Part shown: positions 1 through 9,056 of the stretch, piece by piece | How the letters are laid out: every line of letters starts with the position of its first letter | How positions within the stretch are numbered: position 1 is the first letter of the stretch | DNA from: Rhizobium jaguaris | GTDB taxonomy: Bacteria; Pseudomonadota; Alphaproteobacteria; Rhizobiales; Rhizobiaceae | DNA: 64,000 bases | Direction of reading: 5' to 3' | Assembly (NCBI RefSeq): GCF_003627755.1 | Contig: NZ_CP032694.1 | Span: forward strand, 4,088,501 to 4,152,500 | Notes under the pieces: generated by a model | What the model saw: only the letters and a program-made list of their open reading frames with translations | What the model was told of the DNA's origin: nothing | Database searches by the model: none | Translations under genes and position numbers: made by a program

Positions 1-690
1 CGCAGCGGCGATTCCGTTGGCGATCGCCTGAAGCGCGCCGAACGGCTGGAGTCGATCCGCCCGAACAATGTCGAAGCGCTGCTGATCACGGCAAAGGCGG
101 CGCTCGACGCCCGCGACTTCGCCAAGGCCCGCGCCAAGGCCGAGGCCGCGGCCCGCATCGATGCCCGCGAAGGCGCCTTCCTGCTGCTGGCCGATATTGA
201 AGAGGCCGAGACCGGAGATCAGGGCCGCGTTCGCCATTGGATGGCACAAGCACTGCGCGCGCCGCGCGATCCGGCCTGGGTCGCCGATGGCTTCATTTCC
301 GACAAATGGCTGCCGCTGTCGCCGATCACAAGCAGGCTCGACGCCTTCGAATGGAAGGCGCCTTTTGGCCAGCTTGAGGGGCCGGTGGAAGAGGGTACGG
401 CCGTCTCGGTCGATGCCGCGCTGAGATCGCTGCCCCCGGTGCGCGAGGCGGTATCTGCAACCACCGCGACAAAATCGGCCTCACCAACAGTTGCTTCGCC
501 GGCTGCTGGTGCATCTGTTATAGAATTGGAACAGATCGTGACGAGGCCGGCGCCAGCCGCATCCGCCGCCAAATTCGAGCCGGCCAAGGAGCCGGAACCA
601 CGACCCTTCTTCGGCGGTGCGCCGGATGATCCGGGCGTGAAAGATCCCAAGTTTGAACCGGAACCCAAGACACGGCTCAAACTCTTCTAA
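1..690 (+). CDS. HemY-like protein, C-terminal part (5' end outside window)
   Basis: The reading frame is open from the first base and ends with TAA at 690, giving about 229 residues of a longer protein. The first ~100 residues are helical, alanine-rich and TPR-like (ALLITAKAALDARDFAKARA), followed by a segment with HWMAQALRAPRDPAWVADG and then a long proline/alanine/glutamate-rich tail. This matches the C-terminal half of the alphaproteobacterial HemY family, inner-membrane proteins with a TPR domain that usually sit next to hemC/hemD; despite the name, their biochemical role in heme synthesis is not settled. The membrane anchor and HemY_N domain would lie upstream. The tail is low complexity and poorly conserved. 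Family assignment is from pattern memory only. Confidence 0.7.
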   Translation, partial: RSGDSVGDRLKRAERLESIRPNNVEALLITAKAALDARDFAKARAKAEAAARIDAREGAFLLLADIEEAETGDQGRVRHWMAQALRAPRDPAWVADGFISDKWLPLSPITSRLDAFEWKAPFGQLEGPVEEGTAVSVDAALRSLPPVREAVSATTATKSASPTVASPAAGASVIELEQIVTRPAPAASAAKFEPAKEPEPRPFFGGAPDDPGVKDPKFEPEPKTRLKLF

Positions 691-702
691 GAATGGAACC
701 GA

Positions 703-1188
703 ATGTTCGAACGCTTTCAGGAATTCTTTCAGAACCTTACCAAGGACCACCCCAAATCCGGTTTTGCTCCAGACGATCCCCGCATCGCGGTTGCGGCGCT
801 CTGTTTCCAGGTCATGGAGGCGGACGGCAAGATCGAGGAAAGCGAGAAGAAGCGGCTACGCAAGCTGCTGAAGACCCAATACGGTCTCGATGGCCGCCAG
901 CTCGATGCGCTGATCGCGGCGGGCCAGCGGGCCGAGAGCGAGGCGGTCGATTATTATCGCTTCACCTCCGACCTGAAGCGTCACCTCAATAGCGAACAGC
1001 GCCTCGAGCTTCTCGGTATCCTCTGGGACATCGTCTATGCCGATGGCGAACGCAGCGAAATGGAGGACCATGCCATCTGGCGCATTGCCGATCTCATGGG
1101 CATCTCCGACCGCGAACGCGTTATGAAACGCCAGGAGGCAGCCGCCCGTGCGCCGGGGCGCAAGGTGGAGACCGGGGATGATGATTGA
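703..1188 (+). CDS. TerB-like (tellurite resistance B fold) protein
   Basis: A 161-residue soluble helical protein. Two acidic repeats, EADGKIEESEKKRL (around residue 40) and YADGERSEMEDHAI (around residue 115), are the hallmark of the TerB fold, which binds metal through such Asp/Glu-rich helix-loop-helix segments. In Rhizobiales this gene usually follows hemY, as here with a 12-bp gap. The family name comes from a tellurite-resistance operon, but stand-alone members like this one have no established function and no ter neighbours are present. It overlaps the start of the next gene by a few bases, so translational coupling is likely. Confidence 0.75.
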   Translation: MFERFQEFFQNLTKDHPKSGFAPDDPRIAVAALCFQVMEADGKIEESEKKRLRKLLKTQYGLDGRQLDALIAAGQRAESEAVDYYRFTSDLKRHLNSEQRLELLGILWDIVYADGERSEMEDHAIWRIADLMGISDRERVMKRQEAAARAPGRKVETGDDD

Positions 1189-1912
1189 GGCCCCCGAGGG
1201 GAGCAGGCATCGCCCCGTATTGATCGTCTTGCACCAGGAGCGCTCCAGCGCCGGCCGCGTCGGCCAGATGCTGCTGGACAAGGGCTACAATCTCGACATC
1301 CGCCGGCCGGTGCTCGGCGACGGACTGCCGACGACGCTGGAAGGTCATGCCGGCGCGGTGGTCTTCGGCGGGCCGATGAGCGCCAATGATCCCGACGATT
1401 TCGTGAAGGCTGAGATCAATTGGCTCGACGTGCCGCTGAAGGAAAACCGCCCCTATCTCGGCATCTGTCTCGGCGCACAGATGCTCGCCCGCCACCTCGG
1501 CGCCAAGGTCAAGGCCCGTGACGACGGCAAGACCGAAATCGGGTGGTATCCGCTGCAGCCGACGGAAAAGGGGCGGCTTTTGATGCGCCACTGGCCACAG
1601 ATGGTCTACCATTTTCATCGCGAAGGTTTCGACCTGCCGCACGGCGCCGATCTGCTGGCGACAGGCGAGACCTATCCCAACCAAGCCTATCGCTATGGCG
1701 CCAATGCCTGGGGTCTGCAGTTCCACGCGGAGCTCACCCGCGCCATGATGCAGCGCTGGGTGGTGCACGGCGAGCACCGCTTCTGCATGCCGAACGCCCA
1801 GAAGGGCCGCGAGCATCTGGAGGGCCGCATGATCTTCGATCCGCCGCTCAAAGCCTGGCTATCCGAATTCCTCGATTTTGTTTTCGAGGGCAAACAGGCG
1901 ATGGCAGCCTGA
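1178..1912 (+). CDS. class I glutamine amidotransferase
   Basis: About 244 residues with a class I glutamine amidotransferase fold. Visible elements are GAVVFGGPMSANDPD, the nucleophile elbow YLGICLGAQMLARHLGAKV (Cys in GICLGAQ) and the late His-containing segment WGLQFHAELT (a His-x-Glu catalytic pair). It is related to the GuaA-type domain but stands alone, as in the family that includes glutamine amidotransferases of unknown partner. The frame is open from a GTG at 1148, but ATG at 1178 or 1181 overlaps the terB stop and is the more likely start. The substrate is unknown. Confidence 0.8.
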   Translation: MMIEAPEGSRHRPVLIVLHQERSSAGRVGQMLLDKGYNLDIRRPVLGDGLPTTLEGHAGAVVFGGPMSANDPDDFVKAEINWLDVPLKENRPYLGICLGAQMLARHLGAKVKARDDGKTEIGWYPLQPTEKGRLLMRHWPQMVYHFHREGFDLPHGADLLATGETYPNQAYRYGANAWGLQFHAELTRAMMQRWVVHGEHRFCMPNAQKGREHLEGRMIFDPPLKAWLSEFLDFVFEGKQAMAA

Positions 1913-1923
1913 TCGGCAGGGTC

Positions 1924-2544
1924 TTAACCGGCCGCAAGAGCAAGGTCGAATTGATCGATCACATGGCGAACAGCCGCTGCATACCGCTTCGGCTTTTCCG
2001 CGTCAGCCACGAAAACATCCCTCATGTATCTCGGGATCTCAAGCTGGACGCCGACCTGCCACTTGCCACGATTGCAGATGTTGCCGATGGAAGTTCCCGC
2101 AAGCGCCTCGCCTTTCGCTCTCGCAGCGGCCGCAAAACCATCACGACGCAATGCCTCCACAATCCGGTCGCGAAGCAATATGTCGAGACCGCCAACCCAA
2201 GTTGTCTCCGGATCGTCACGATCAGTTCGGCCATGAATGGCAACGACAATCAATGACTTGAACACCAGGCCATCAGCTATCGGCTCGTCGAAACTCTCGG
2301 AAGTGACGTGCAGTTCGTGATGCAGCCTGTTCGCGTCCAATCCCTCGAAGCAATAGGACGAAAAGCTCCTGCCCGCGATCTCCAGAGCAATCTCGGAAGT
2401 GGCGGGCTCGATGAAGCCACCGTGGGGAGCGATGATGGCAACATGTGACGATCGATCCTCGATGCGGATTCGATAGTCGACGCCCTCGGTCTCGCGCTCG
2501 CTAAGCGCAGAAAACGAACTGTATCGATCCGCCTGCCTTGCCAT
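1924..2544 (-). CDS. poly-gamma-glutamate hydrolase family protein
   Basis: A 206-residue protein with no signal peptide. The motifs IIAPHGGFIEPATSEIA (around residue 35), CFEGLDANRLHHELHVTS, FDEP and IVVAIHGR match the zinc-dependent poly-gamma-glutamate hydrolase family (PghP/YmaC/YjqB type), in which the PHGG His, the following Glu and the later IHG His bind zinc. The family was defined from bacilli and their phages, where it cuts poly-gamma-glutamate. Rhizobia are not known for that polymer, so the substrate here is open. It is convergent with the amidotransferase gene (11-bp gap) and lies just upstream of the MFS gene on the same strand. Confidence 0.75.
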   Translation of the reverse strand: MARQADRYSSFSALSERETEGVDYRIRIEDRSSHVAIIAPHGGFIEPATSEIALEIAGRSFSSYCFEGLDANRLHHELHVTSESFDEPIADGLVFKSLIVVAIHGRTDRDDPETTWVGGLDILLRDRIVEALRRDGFAAAARAKGEALAGTSIGNICNRGKWQVGVQLEIPRYMRDVFVADAEKPKRYAAAVRHVIDQFDLALAAG

Positions 2545-2554
2545 TTCGCAACCC

Positions 2555-3811
2555 TCACGCCAGCTGCGGCTCGCCCTCGCGGTCCGGCGCGTTCAGACTG
2601 TCGATCTGGCGCAATTGCGGGAAGCCGCTCGCCCAGATGATGGCCACGGCCAAGGTGCCGATGCCGCCGATGACCACGGCAGGGACGGCGCCAAAATAAT
2701 GCGCCATAGTGCCCGCACGGAACTCGCCGAGTTCGTTCGATGCGCCGACGAAGACCATGTTCACGGCATTGACGCGGCCGCGCACATGATCCGGCGTCCA
2801 GAGCGTGATCAGCGTTTCGCGGACATAGACCGAGATCAGATCCGACGCGCCCATGATGGCGAGCGCCGCAATCGACAACCACGGCGTATGCGAGATGCCG
2901 AAAATCAATGTTCCCAGCCCAAACATCCCGACGCCGATGAACATGCAAATCCCTGCCCGGTGCCGGATAGGATAGGTCGCCAGAAACAGGCCCATGGCAA
3001 TGGCGCCGAAGCTCGGAGCAGCGCGCAACAGGCCAAGACCCCAAGGACCGAGCGTCAGGATATCGCGTGCGTAGACCGGCATCAGTGCCACCGCACCGCC
3101 GAGCAACACGGCAAAGAGATCGAGTGAAACGGCGCCGAGCACGACTTTTTCCGACCAGATGAAACGGAAGCCGGCGAGGATTTCGTTCAGGCTCCGCGCT
3201 TCATGGGCGGTGCGCTGCTGCGGTTTCGGAATGAGGAAAGTCAGCAGCGAGCCGGCGGCAAAGAACAGAACGGCAACGCTGTAAGAAATAGTGGGACCGA
3301 TACCGTAGAGCAGGCCGCCTGCGACAGGGCCGAGAATGGCGGCCGCATCCCAGGACATGGAATTCCAGGTCACCGCGTTCGACAGGTCTTTGGGCGGAAT
3401 GAGATTCGGCGCCAGCGATTGCGTCGCCGGCGTCATGAAGGCGCGCTCGACACCGAAGACGGCGAGGATCAGGAAAACCGGAAGCGGCGCGAAGGTGCCG
3501 GAAACAGTCAGAAACAGCAAAGCCGCCGTACAGATCGTGCCGACGAGAATGCAGACGGCCGCCACCATACGCCTGTTATAGCGGTCGGCGACCGTGCCGG
3601 TCACCAGGATCAAAAGGAGTGAGGGGAGGAACTGCACCAGACCGATCAGGCCGAGATAGATCGGATTGCCGGTGTGGTCATACATCTGCCAGCCGACGGA
3701 GACGCTGACAACCTGGGTGGCGAAAGCTGTCAGAAAACGGGCAAAGAAGAAATAGGTGTAGGCGATATGCCTGAATGCGGCAAACCGGTCTCCCCTGGCA
3801 ACCAACGACAT
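2555..3811 (-). CDS. MFS transporter, EntS-type exporter family
   Basis: A 418-residue integral membrane protein with about 12 hydrophobic segments, including RFLTAFATQVVSVSVGWQMYD at the start and the MFS signature VADRYNRRMV in the loop between helices 2 and 3. The pattern matches the MFS_3/DUF894 branch that contains the enterobactin exporter EntS and many uncharacterised exporters. It acts in the inner membrane as a proton-driven efflux pump; the substrate cannot be told. The stop lies 10 bp from the start of the poly-gamma-glutamate hydrolase-like gene, so the two are probably co-transcribed. Confidence 0.85.
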   Translation of the reverse strand: MSLVARGDRFAAFRHIAYTYFFFARFLTAFATQVVSVSVGWQMYDHTGNPIYLGLIGLVQFLPSLLLILVTGTVADRYNRRMVAAVCILVGTICTAALLFLTVSGTFAPLPVFLILAVFGVERAFMTPATQSLAPNLIPPKDLSNAVTWNSMSWDAAAILGPVAGGLLYGIGPTISYSVAVLFFAAGSLLTFLIPKPQQRTAHEARSLNEILAGFRFIWSEKVVLGAVSLDLFAVLLGGAVALMPVYARDILTLGPWGLGLLRAAPSFGAIAMGLFLATYPIRHRAGICMFIGVGMFGLGTLIFGISHTPWLSIAALAIMGASDLISVYVRETLITLWTPDHVRGRVNAVNMVFVGASNELGEFRAGTMAHYFGAVPAVVIGGIGTLAVAIIWASGFPQLRQIDSLNAPDREGEPQLA

Positions 3812-3953
3812 GAGATGAGACTCTCCGGCCAGGGTAAATGCGCAGAACGCGCGCCCGGCCTGTTAAACATGATTCAGCGTGCTTCAAAGCATGGGACTTG
3901 CCCGTTAAGTCGCCAATGTCTACATGTCTGTCAACCGCGAAATGGAGACGGAT

Positions 3954-4247
3954 ATGCTTGCCTTATTTCAAACCATTGATCTGGCTTTGAATCTTTATAC
4001 CTGGGTGCTGATCGCGAGTGCCATTTTCTCGTGGCTCTATGCTTTCAACGTCATCAATTCGAGCAATCAGTTCGTCAACTCGGTTGGAAGTTTTCTCTAC
4101 GCGGTCACGGAGCCTGCGCTGCGCCCGATCCGCCGCATATTGCCCGATCTCGGTGGCATCGACATTTCGCCCATCATCCTGCTGCTGATCATCTTCTTCT
4201 TCCGCTCCCTGATGTGGAACACGCTTTACCCGATCTTTGGCCGGTGA
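3954..4247 (+). CDS. YggT family membrane protein
   Basis: A small 97-residue membrane protein. Two hydrophobic helices ([20 protein letters not shown] and [15 protein letters not shown]) flank the conserved segment [23 protein letters not shown], which identifies the YggT family (CCB3/YlmG related). Members are linked to cell-envelope or osmotic functions, but the mechanism is unknown. The frame is open from 3924; ATG at 3954 fits the family start better. It overlaps yggU in a GTGA junction, the usual yggT-yggU pairing. Confidence 0.85.
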   Translation: MLALFQTIDLALNLYTWVLIASAIFSWLYAFNVINSSNQFVNSVGSFLYAVTEPALRPIRRILPDLGGIDISPIILLLIIFFFRSLMWNTLYPIFGR

Positions 4248-4558
4248 GTGGGGCTTGGCAGGTTTTTACCGACCACGTGCGGCTGTCCGTCCGGCTCACG
4301 CCCAATGGCGGGCGTGACGCGATCGATGGCGTCGAGACCGGCGCCGACGACGAGTCCTATCTCAAGGTACGCGTTTCCGCGGTGCCGGAAAAGGGCAAGG
4401 CCAACAAGGCGCTGATCGTGCTGCTTGCCAAGAAACTCGGCATTGCCAAATCCGCAGTCAGCCTGATTTCCGGCGATACGGCGCGTAAAAAAATCCTCCG
4501 GATCGACGGGGACCCGGAGGATTTGATCGGCAGACTAAAAGCTGTGCTGCAGAACTGA
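4244..4558 (+). CDS. DUF167 (YggU family) protein
   Basis: A 104-residue protein with the DUF167 core: [37 protein letters not shown] and [15 protein letters not shown]. It is small, basic and cytosolic; members have been solved structurally but no activity is established. I choose a GTG start at 4244 that overlaps the yggT stop (GTGA); the open frame continues upstream inside yggT, but family length argues against a longer protein. The stop TGA abuts the ppa stop on the other strand, together forming TGATCA. Confidence 0.8.
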   Translation: MSGAWQVFTDHVRLSVRLTPNGGRDAIDGVETGADDESYLKVRVSAVPEKGKANKALIVLLAKKLGIAKSAVSLISGDTARKKILRIDGDPEDLIGRLKAVLQN

Positions 4559-5095
4559 TCAGGCCTTCGCCTTCTTGGCGCGCTCGATAGCTTCAAGAAT
4601 GAGCTCACCGGCTTCCTTTGAGCCCTTCCAACCGTAGATCTTCACCCACTTGCCGGGCTCCAGATCCTTGTAGTGCTCGAAGAAATGCTCGATCTGCTTC
4701 AGCGTGATTTCCGGCAGGTCGGTGTGTTCCTTGACCTTCTCGTAGCGCAGCGTCAGCTTCGGCGAGGGAACGGCGATGATCTTTTCGTCCTTGCCGGAAT
4801 TGTCTTCCATCATCAGCACGCCGATCGGGCGCACGTTGATGACGCAGCCCGGGACCAGCGGACGGGTGCTTGCGATGAGGACGTCGATCGGATCGCCGTC
4901 TTCGGAGAGCGTGTGCGGGACGAAGCCGTAATTGCCCGGATAGGTCATCGGCGTATAGAGGAAACGGTCGACGACCAGCGTACCGGCCTCCTTGTCCATT
5001 TCATACTTGATCGGATGACCGCCGACCGGAACTTCAACGATGACGTTGACGTCTTCGGGCGGGTTCTTGCCAATGGAAATCGCGTCGATGCGCAT
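4559..5095 (-). CDS. ppa: inorganic pyrophosphatase (family I)
   Basis: A 178-residue soluble enzyme that hydrolyses pyrophosphate to two phosphates and pulls biosynthetic reactions forward. Family I motifs are clear: [18 protein letters not shown] (substrate-binding Lys/Glu), [11 protein letters not shown] and the metal-binding loop [10 protein letters not shown] with three aspartates, followed by KIIAVP and [16 protein letters not shown]. Length matches bacterial hexameric Ppa. It is a single-gene unit, convergent with yggU with no intergenic base, and has about 230 bp upstream that include a palindromic repeat element. Confidence 0.96.
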   Translation of the reverse strand: MRIDAISIGKNPPEDVNVIVEVPVGGHPIKYEMDKEAGTLVVDRFLYTPMTYPGNYGFVPHTLSEDGDPIDVLIASTRPLVPGCVINVRPIGVLMMEDNSGKDEKIIAVPSPKLTLRYEKVKEHTDLPEITLKQIEHFFEHYKDLEPGKWVKIYGWKGSKEAGELILEAIERAKKAKA

Positions 5096-5220
5096 GCGTC
5101 TCCCCTAATAAGGATGGTTGCTGCAGCCAGATAATCGGATTCATGACGCAACGCAACAAGGCATTGGCGCGACGCGGGATTTTAATCGACCGTCGCGGAG
5201 AACGTCGCCGCAGGTGGCCT

Positions 5221-5327
5221 TAGCGCATGTCGCGCAAAAGTGCGCAGCGATTTTGCGATAACGACATGCGCAAAATCAAGAGCCTAAAGCGCAAGGAGCG
5301 AGTCTGAAAGACCGCGACACGCTTTAG
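5221..5327. repeat. palindromic intergenic repeat element (two hairpins)
   Basis: Two nested inverted repeats lie in the ppa-GNAT spacer. The first has outer arms GCGCATGTCG (5223-5232) and CGACATGCGC (5262-5271) with inner arms CGCAAAA and TTTTGCG. The second has arms CTAAAGCG (5284-5291) and CGCTTTAG (5320-5327). I recognise this type of sequence as a common intergenic repeat in Rhizobiaceae. The last bases overlap the stop codon of the GNAT gene. Confidence 0.7.
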
Positions 5328-5830
5328 GGCCAGACGAAGCCGATCTTCTTGAGCTGCTTGCGGTCGAAGGTCTCGATGCCCTCGCAGAAATCTACTCCAC
5401 CCTGACCGCGATAGAAGTGGTCGGCATTCTCGTTTTCCTCAAGGCACCAGACGACCAGCCCCTTGCAGCCGAGCGATTTCAACAGCCGGCGCGCTTCGCC
5501 GAAGAGAAGCCGGCCAAGGCCGATGCCCTGATATTCCGGGCGAAGATAGAGTTCGTAGATCTCGCCTTCCTGCGGCAATGCGCGAGCGCGGTTGAGACCG
5601 AGCGTGGCGTAGCCGGCGATCTCGCCAGCAACATCGAGAACCAGAAGTGTGGCCGGGCCGCTGGTCGCCTTGCGCCACCAAGCTTCGCCGCGGCGCTCGA
5701 TCATGTGGCTGAGCGCGCGATGCGGAATGATGCCGGTATAGGTGTACTGCCACGACAGGCGATGCACCTCGGAAATGGCCCGGGCATCATGCGGTTCAGC
5801 CCGCCGAACATCAATCGACAACGTCTTCAT
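5324..5830 (-). CDS. GNAT family N-acetyltransferase
   Basis: A 168-residue acetyltransferase. The acetyl-CoA-binding segment EIYELYLRPEYQGIGLGRLLFGEARRLL contains the QGIGLG form of the Q/RxxGxG/A motif A, followed by GLVVWCLEENENADHFYRGQGG (motif B). The frame is open to 5953, but the ATG at 5830 gives the normal family length. The substrate is unknown. A consensus CtrA-type box lies about 100 bp upstream (5929-5944). The 3' end coincides with the edge of a repeat element, so the extreme C-terminus may have been reshaped by it. Confidence 0.8.
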   Translation of the reverse strand: MKTLSIDVRRAEPHDARAISEVHRLSWQYTYTGIIPHRALSHMIERRGEAWWRKATSGPATLLVLDVAGEIAGYATLGLNRARALPQEGEIYELYLRPEYQGIGLGRLLFGEARRLLKSLGCKGLVVWCLEENENADHFYRGQGGVDFCEGIETFDRKQLKKIGFVWP

Positions 5831-5928
5831 AACGGCTACTCTGGTCCCGCCAGCGAAAATTAACCATCCACGAATCATGCGGATCAGCAACTTGCCCACA
5901 ATCTTTATCCGTGGACGGCTGCTGAAAA

Positions 5929-5944
5929 TTAACGCATTTTTAAC
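5929..5944 (-). promoter_or_regulatory. candidate CtrA-binding site
   Basis: TTAACGCATTTTTAAC matches the alphaproteobacterial CtrA consensus TTAA-N7-TTAAC exactly. It lies about 100 bp upstream of the GNAT start on the minus strand; a further half site TTAACC is at 5860. No binding data are available here. Confidence 0.45.
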
Positions 5945-5976
5945 CTTTGCCACAAGGGCTCAAAAATCGAACACAC

Positions 5977-6006
5977 AAAATAAAACCCCGGCACAATGGC
6001 CGGGGT
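5977..6006 (-). terminator. rho-independent terminator of typA
   Basis: Perfect stem CCCCGGC (5986-5992) with GCCGGGG (5999-6005), extended by an A-T pair and closed by ACAATG. On the minus strand it is followed by a T-rich run (TTTTATTTT). It sits about 30 bp past the typA stop. Confidence 0.8.
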
Positions 6007-6037
6007 CAATTCGTCCGAAGCGGTACAAGTCGCTCAA

Positions 6038-7855
6038 TTATGCGTAGCGAGCCTTCTCGAAACGCTTACGCTCGTTCGGATCGAGGTACATCTTGCGCAG
6101 GCGGATCGACTTTGGCGTAACTTCGACCAGTTCGTCGTCTTGAATCCAGGAGAGCGCGCGATCGAGCGTCATGCGGATCGGCGGGGTCAGCTTTACGGCT
6201 TCGTCCTTGCCGGCGGCGCGGATGTTGGTGAGCTTCTTGCCCTTCAGAACGTTGACTTCGAGGTCGTTGTCTCTGGAGTGGATGCCGATGATCATGCCGG
6301 CATAGACCTTCTCGCCGGCGTCGATGATCATCGGGCCGCGATCTTCCAGGTTGAACAGGGCGTAGGCCACGGCTTCGCCGGCTTCGTTGGCGAGCAGCAC
6401 GCCGTTCACACGGCCACCGATTTCGCCCTTGTATGGCTGATAGTCATGGAACAGACGGTTCATGACGGCCGTGCCGCGCGTATCCGTCAGAAGTTCCGAC
6501 TGGTAGCCGATCAGGCCGCGGGTTGGGGCCAGGAAGACGAGACGAACGCGGTTGCCGCCCGAAGGACGCAGCTCGGACATTTCAGCCTTACGCTCGGACA
6601 TCTTCTGCACGACGATGCCGGAATGCTCTTCATCGACGTCAATGACGACTTCTTCGATCGGCTCGAGAAGCTCACCGCTCTCGTCCTTGTGCATGACGAC
6701 GCGCGGACGCGACACGGCAAGTTCGAAGCCTTCGCGGCGCATGGTTTCGATCAGAACGGCAAGCTGCAATTCGCCGCGGCCGGAAACGTAGAACGAATCC
6801 TTGCCTTCGGCTTCTTCGATTTTCAGCGCGACGTTGCCTTCGGCTTCCTTGAACAGGCGGTCGCGGATGACGCGCGAGGTGACCTTGTCGCCCTCGGTGC
6901 CGGCATAGGGGCTGTCGTTGACGATGAAGGACATGGTGACGGTTGGCGGATCGATCGGCTGGGCGATCAGCGGCTCGCTGACCTGCGGATCGCAGAAGGT
7001 GTCGGCAACCGTGCCTTTGGAAAGGCCCGCGATGGCGACGATATCGCCTGCCTGCGCTTCTTCGATCGGCTGGCGCTCGATGCCGCGGAAGGCGAGGATC
7101 TTCGAGATACGGCCGTTTTCGATGAGGTTGCCGTCAGCACCCAGAACCTTGACGGCCTGGTTCGGCTTGATGGAACCTGAATGGATGCGGCCGGTAATGA
7201 TGCGACCAAGGAAGGGGTTGGCTTCCAGGATGGTGCCGATCATGCGGAACGGACCTTCGCCGACAGTCGGCTCCGGAACGTGCTTGACGACGAGATCGAG
7301 AAGCGGTCCGAGACCTTCGTCCTTCGGGCCTTCCGGCGAATAGTTCATCCAGCCGTTACGGCCGGAACCGTAAAGGATCGGGAAATCGAGCTGCTCGTCA
7401 GTTGCGTCGAGATTGGCGAAGAGATCGAAAACCTCGTTGATCACTTCGTCGGCACGGGCGTCCGGACGATCGATCTTGTTGATCGCGACGATCGGACGAA
7501 GACCGACCTTCAGCGCTTTGCCGACGACGAACTTGGTCTGCGGCATCGGGCCTTCGGCGGCGTCGACGAGAACGATCGCGCCATCCACCATCGACAGGAT
7601 ACGCTCGACCTCACCGCCGAAGTCGGCGTGGCCGGGGGTGTCGACGATGTTGATGCGGGTATCCTTCCAGACAACCGAGGTCGCCTTGGCGAGAATGGTG
7701 ATGCCGCGTTCCTTTTCCAGGTCGTTCGAGTCCATGACGCGTTCGGCAACGCGCTGGTTCTCGCGGAAGGAGCCGGACTGCTTCAGAAGCTCGTCGACAA
7801 GGGTGGTTTTCCCATGGTCAACGTGCGCGATGATCGCGATGTTGCGAAGTGCCAT
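6038..7855 (-). CDS. typA: translational GTPase TypA/BipA
   Basis: A 605-residue ribosome-associated GTPase of the EF-G/LepA superfamily, implicated in ribosome assembly and stress adaptation. G1 is [15 protein letters not shown] near the N-terminus, followed by the switch region ERGITI, G3 [12 protein letters not shown] and G4 NKIDRPDA; the C-terminal half has EF-G domain III/V-like segments and the TypA-specific end with [20 protein letters not shown]. The frame is open to 7903, but the ATG at 7855 gives the family start [14 protein letters not shown]. It is monocistronic, ending in the terminator at 5977-6006. Confidence 0.97.
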   Translation of the reverse strand: MALRNIAIIAHVDHGKTTLVDELLKQSGSFRENQRVAERVMDSNDLEKERGITILAKATSVVWKDTRINIVDTPGHADFGGEVERILSMVDGAIVLVDAAEGPMPQTKFVVGKALKVGLRPIVAINKIDRPDARADEVINEVFDLFANLDATDEQLDFPILYGSGRNGWMNYSPEGPKDEGLGPLLDLVVKHVPEPTVGEGPFRMIGTILEANPFLGRIITGRIHSGSIKPNQAVKVLGADGNLIENGRISKILAFRGIERQPIEEAQAGDIVAIAGLSKGTVADTFCDPQVSEPLIAQPIDPPTVTMSFIVNDSPYAGTEGDKVTSRVIRDRLFKEAEGNVALKIEEAEGKDSFYVSGRGELQLAVLIETMRREGFELAVSRPRVVMHKDESGELLEPIEEVVIDVDEEHSGIVVQKMSERKAEMSELRPSGGNRVRLVFLAPTRGLIGYQSELLTDTRGTAVMNRLFHDYQPYKGEIGGRVNGVLLANEAGEAVAYALFNLEDRGPMIIDAGEKVYAGMIIGIHSRDNDLEVNVLKGKKLTNIRAAGKDEAVKLTPPIRMTLDRALSWIQDDELVEVTPKSIRLRKMYLDPNERKRFEKARYA

Positions 7856-8071
7856 ATGTCTTAATCTCTGAGGCTGGGGCGCTGTATAAAGCAAACAGGC
7901 CAATTACATTTGGCGCGCTCATACCCTTTTTTTCGCGTTTGCGAAAGGGGGGAGGCGCGAAAGCGGCAGCAAGCTTGCCTTCAGCCTCTGCCAGCGGCTG
8001 AATTTCGCGTTGTTCAACAGCAAATGTCATCAACAGGAATCTCGGCAGCTACCCCATGCCCGCTGTTACGG

Positions 8072-8965
8072 TCACGCCGCTGCAATATTCTCCATCTGCT
8101 TGCGCACGCCGTTAAATACCTGCGCCGGCACGCGCAAACTGACATCCTCCTGATAGAGTGCCCGGACTTCGCCGAAACGTTCGTCCACTTCGATTGTCAG
8201 CGCAGCGAGTCGATCGAACAATGCCAAGCGAACCGGAGATATCTCTTCCTCAGGCCGCGGCATCGGCCCCCAGTTGTCCCAGGGAAGCATCTCCATTTTG
8301 TTGAGCGCGGCGAAGTCTCGGACAAGATTCATCGCAATGAACCAGAAGCCCGACTCGTCGAAGATGCCAAAGATGCCGGGATCTGCATTGCCGGCTCGGC
8401 AGCGTTGCCAGGCTTCGCCGGCCCTGAGGAATTTGCCCGGCGGCAGGTCAAGCGGCTCGAAATCGAGCTTCAATGCGGCACGCTGGAGATCGTCAATCTG
8501 GAAATCTGCAGACACCCAGCGTCGCCCGTCCCAATATTCCGTGATCCAGTGATCGATGCCCTTGCCAGCCTCGAAATACATTCCGAAGCCGCAGCGGGCG
8601 CGCGCTGGCACGCCCTGAGCCCGTAGCGCTGCGCACGCGAGCACCGCGAAATGGCGGCAAACGCCGATGCGCCGTTTGGCGGGCGGACGCGGGACGCCAA
8701 GCGGCGCGGGATCGATCTCCATGATAGCATCCAGTATCTCCCGCGCGGGCCTCGTGTGAGATTGCGCCCTCCGCGCCGGCGTGAGCTCCTGATGATATCG
8801 CGGCGCCCAGGCATCATGCAGCAGCACGCCGTGCACAGCCGCAGCAACGCCCTCGACTCCGTCGAGCGCCGCAAGGGCTTGAGCATGCGGCCCACCGGAG
8901 GTCATCTGGCCGGGCCGCATATAGTACTCGAAAAGGCCATCGGATCCGCTCATATCGCGCACCAT
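8072..8965 (-). CDS. transglutaminase-like domain protein
   Basis: About 297 residues. The catalytic triad of the transglutaminase/protease fold is visible: Cys in IGVCRHFAVLACAALRAQG, His in GIDHWITEYWDG and Asp in RRWVSADFQID. There is no signal peptide, so it is probably cytosolic. Related stand-alone bacterial proteins are generally thought to be cysteine peptidases or peptide-modifying enzymes rather than true cross-linkers. The start is uncertain: ATG at 8965 or 8953, neither with a strong Shine-Dalgarno; the frame is open further upstream into the peptidase gene. It follows that gene on the same strand. Confidence 0.7.
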   Translation of the reverse strand: MVRDMSGSDGLFEYYMRPGQMTSGGPHAQALAALDGVEGVAAAVHGVLLHDAWAPRYHQELTPARRAQSHTRPAREILDAIMEIDPAPLGVPRPPAKRRIGVCRHFAVLACAALRAQGVPARARCGFGMYFEAGKGIDHWITEYWDGRRWVSADFQIDDLQRAALKLDFEPLDLPPGKFLRAGEAWQRCRAGNADPGIFGIFDESGFWFIAMNLVRDFAALNKMEMLPWDNWGPMPRPEEEISPVRLALFDRLAALTIEVDERFGEVRALYQEDVSLRVPAQVFNGVRKQMENIAAA

Positions 8966-9056
8966 GATTAAATTGCCGCATCGAGAGCAGGGGTCTATCG
9001 CCCAGGTCCTGCAGACGTATTTACCACCGAACAGCGCAATTTCGCAGGCCGGACAT

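Noticed and set aside
5996..7180. A 394-codon plus-strand frame opposite typA
   Set aside because: Antisense shadow; typA carries all GTPase motifs on the other strand.
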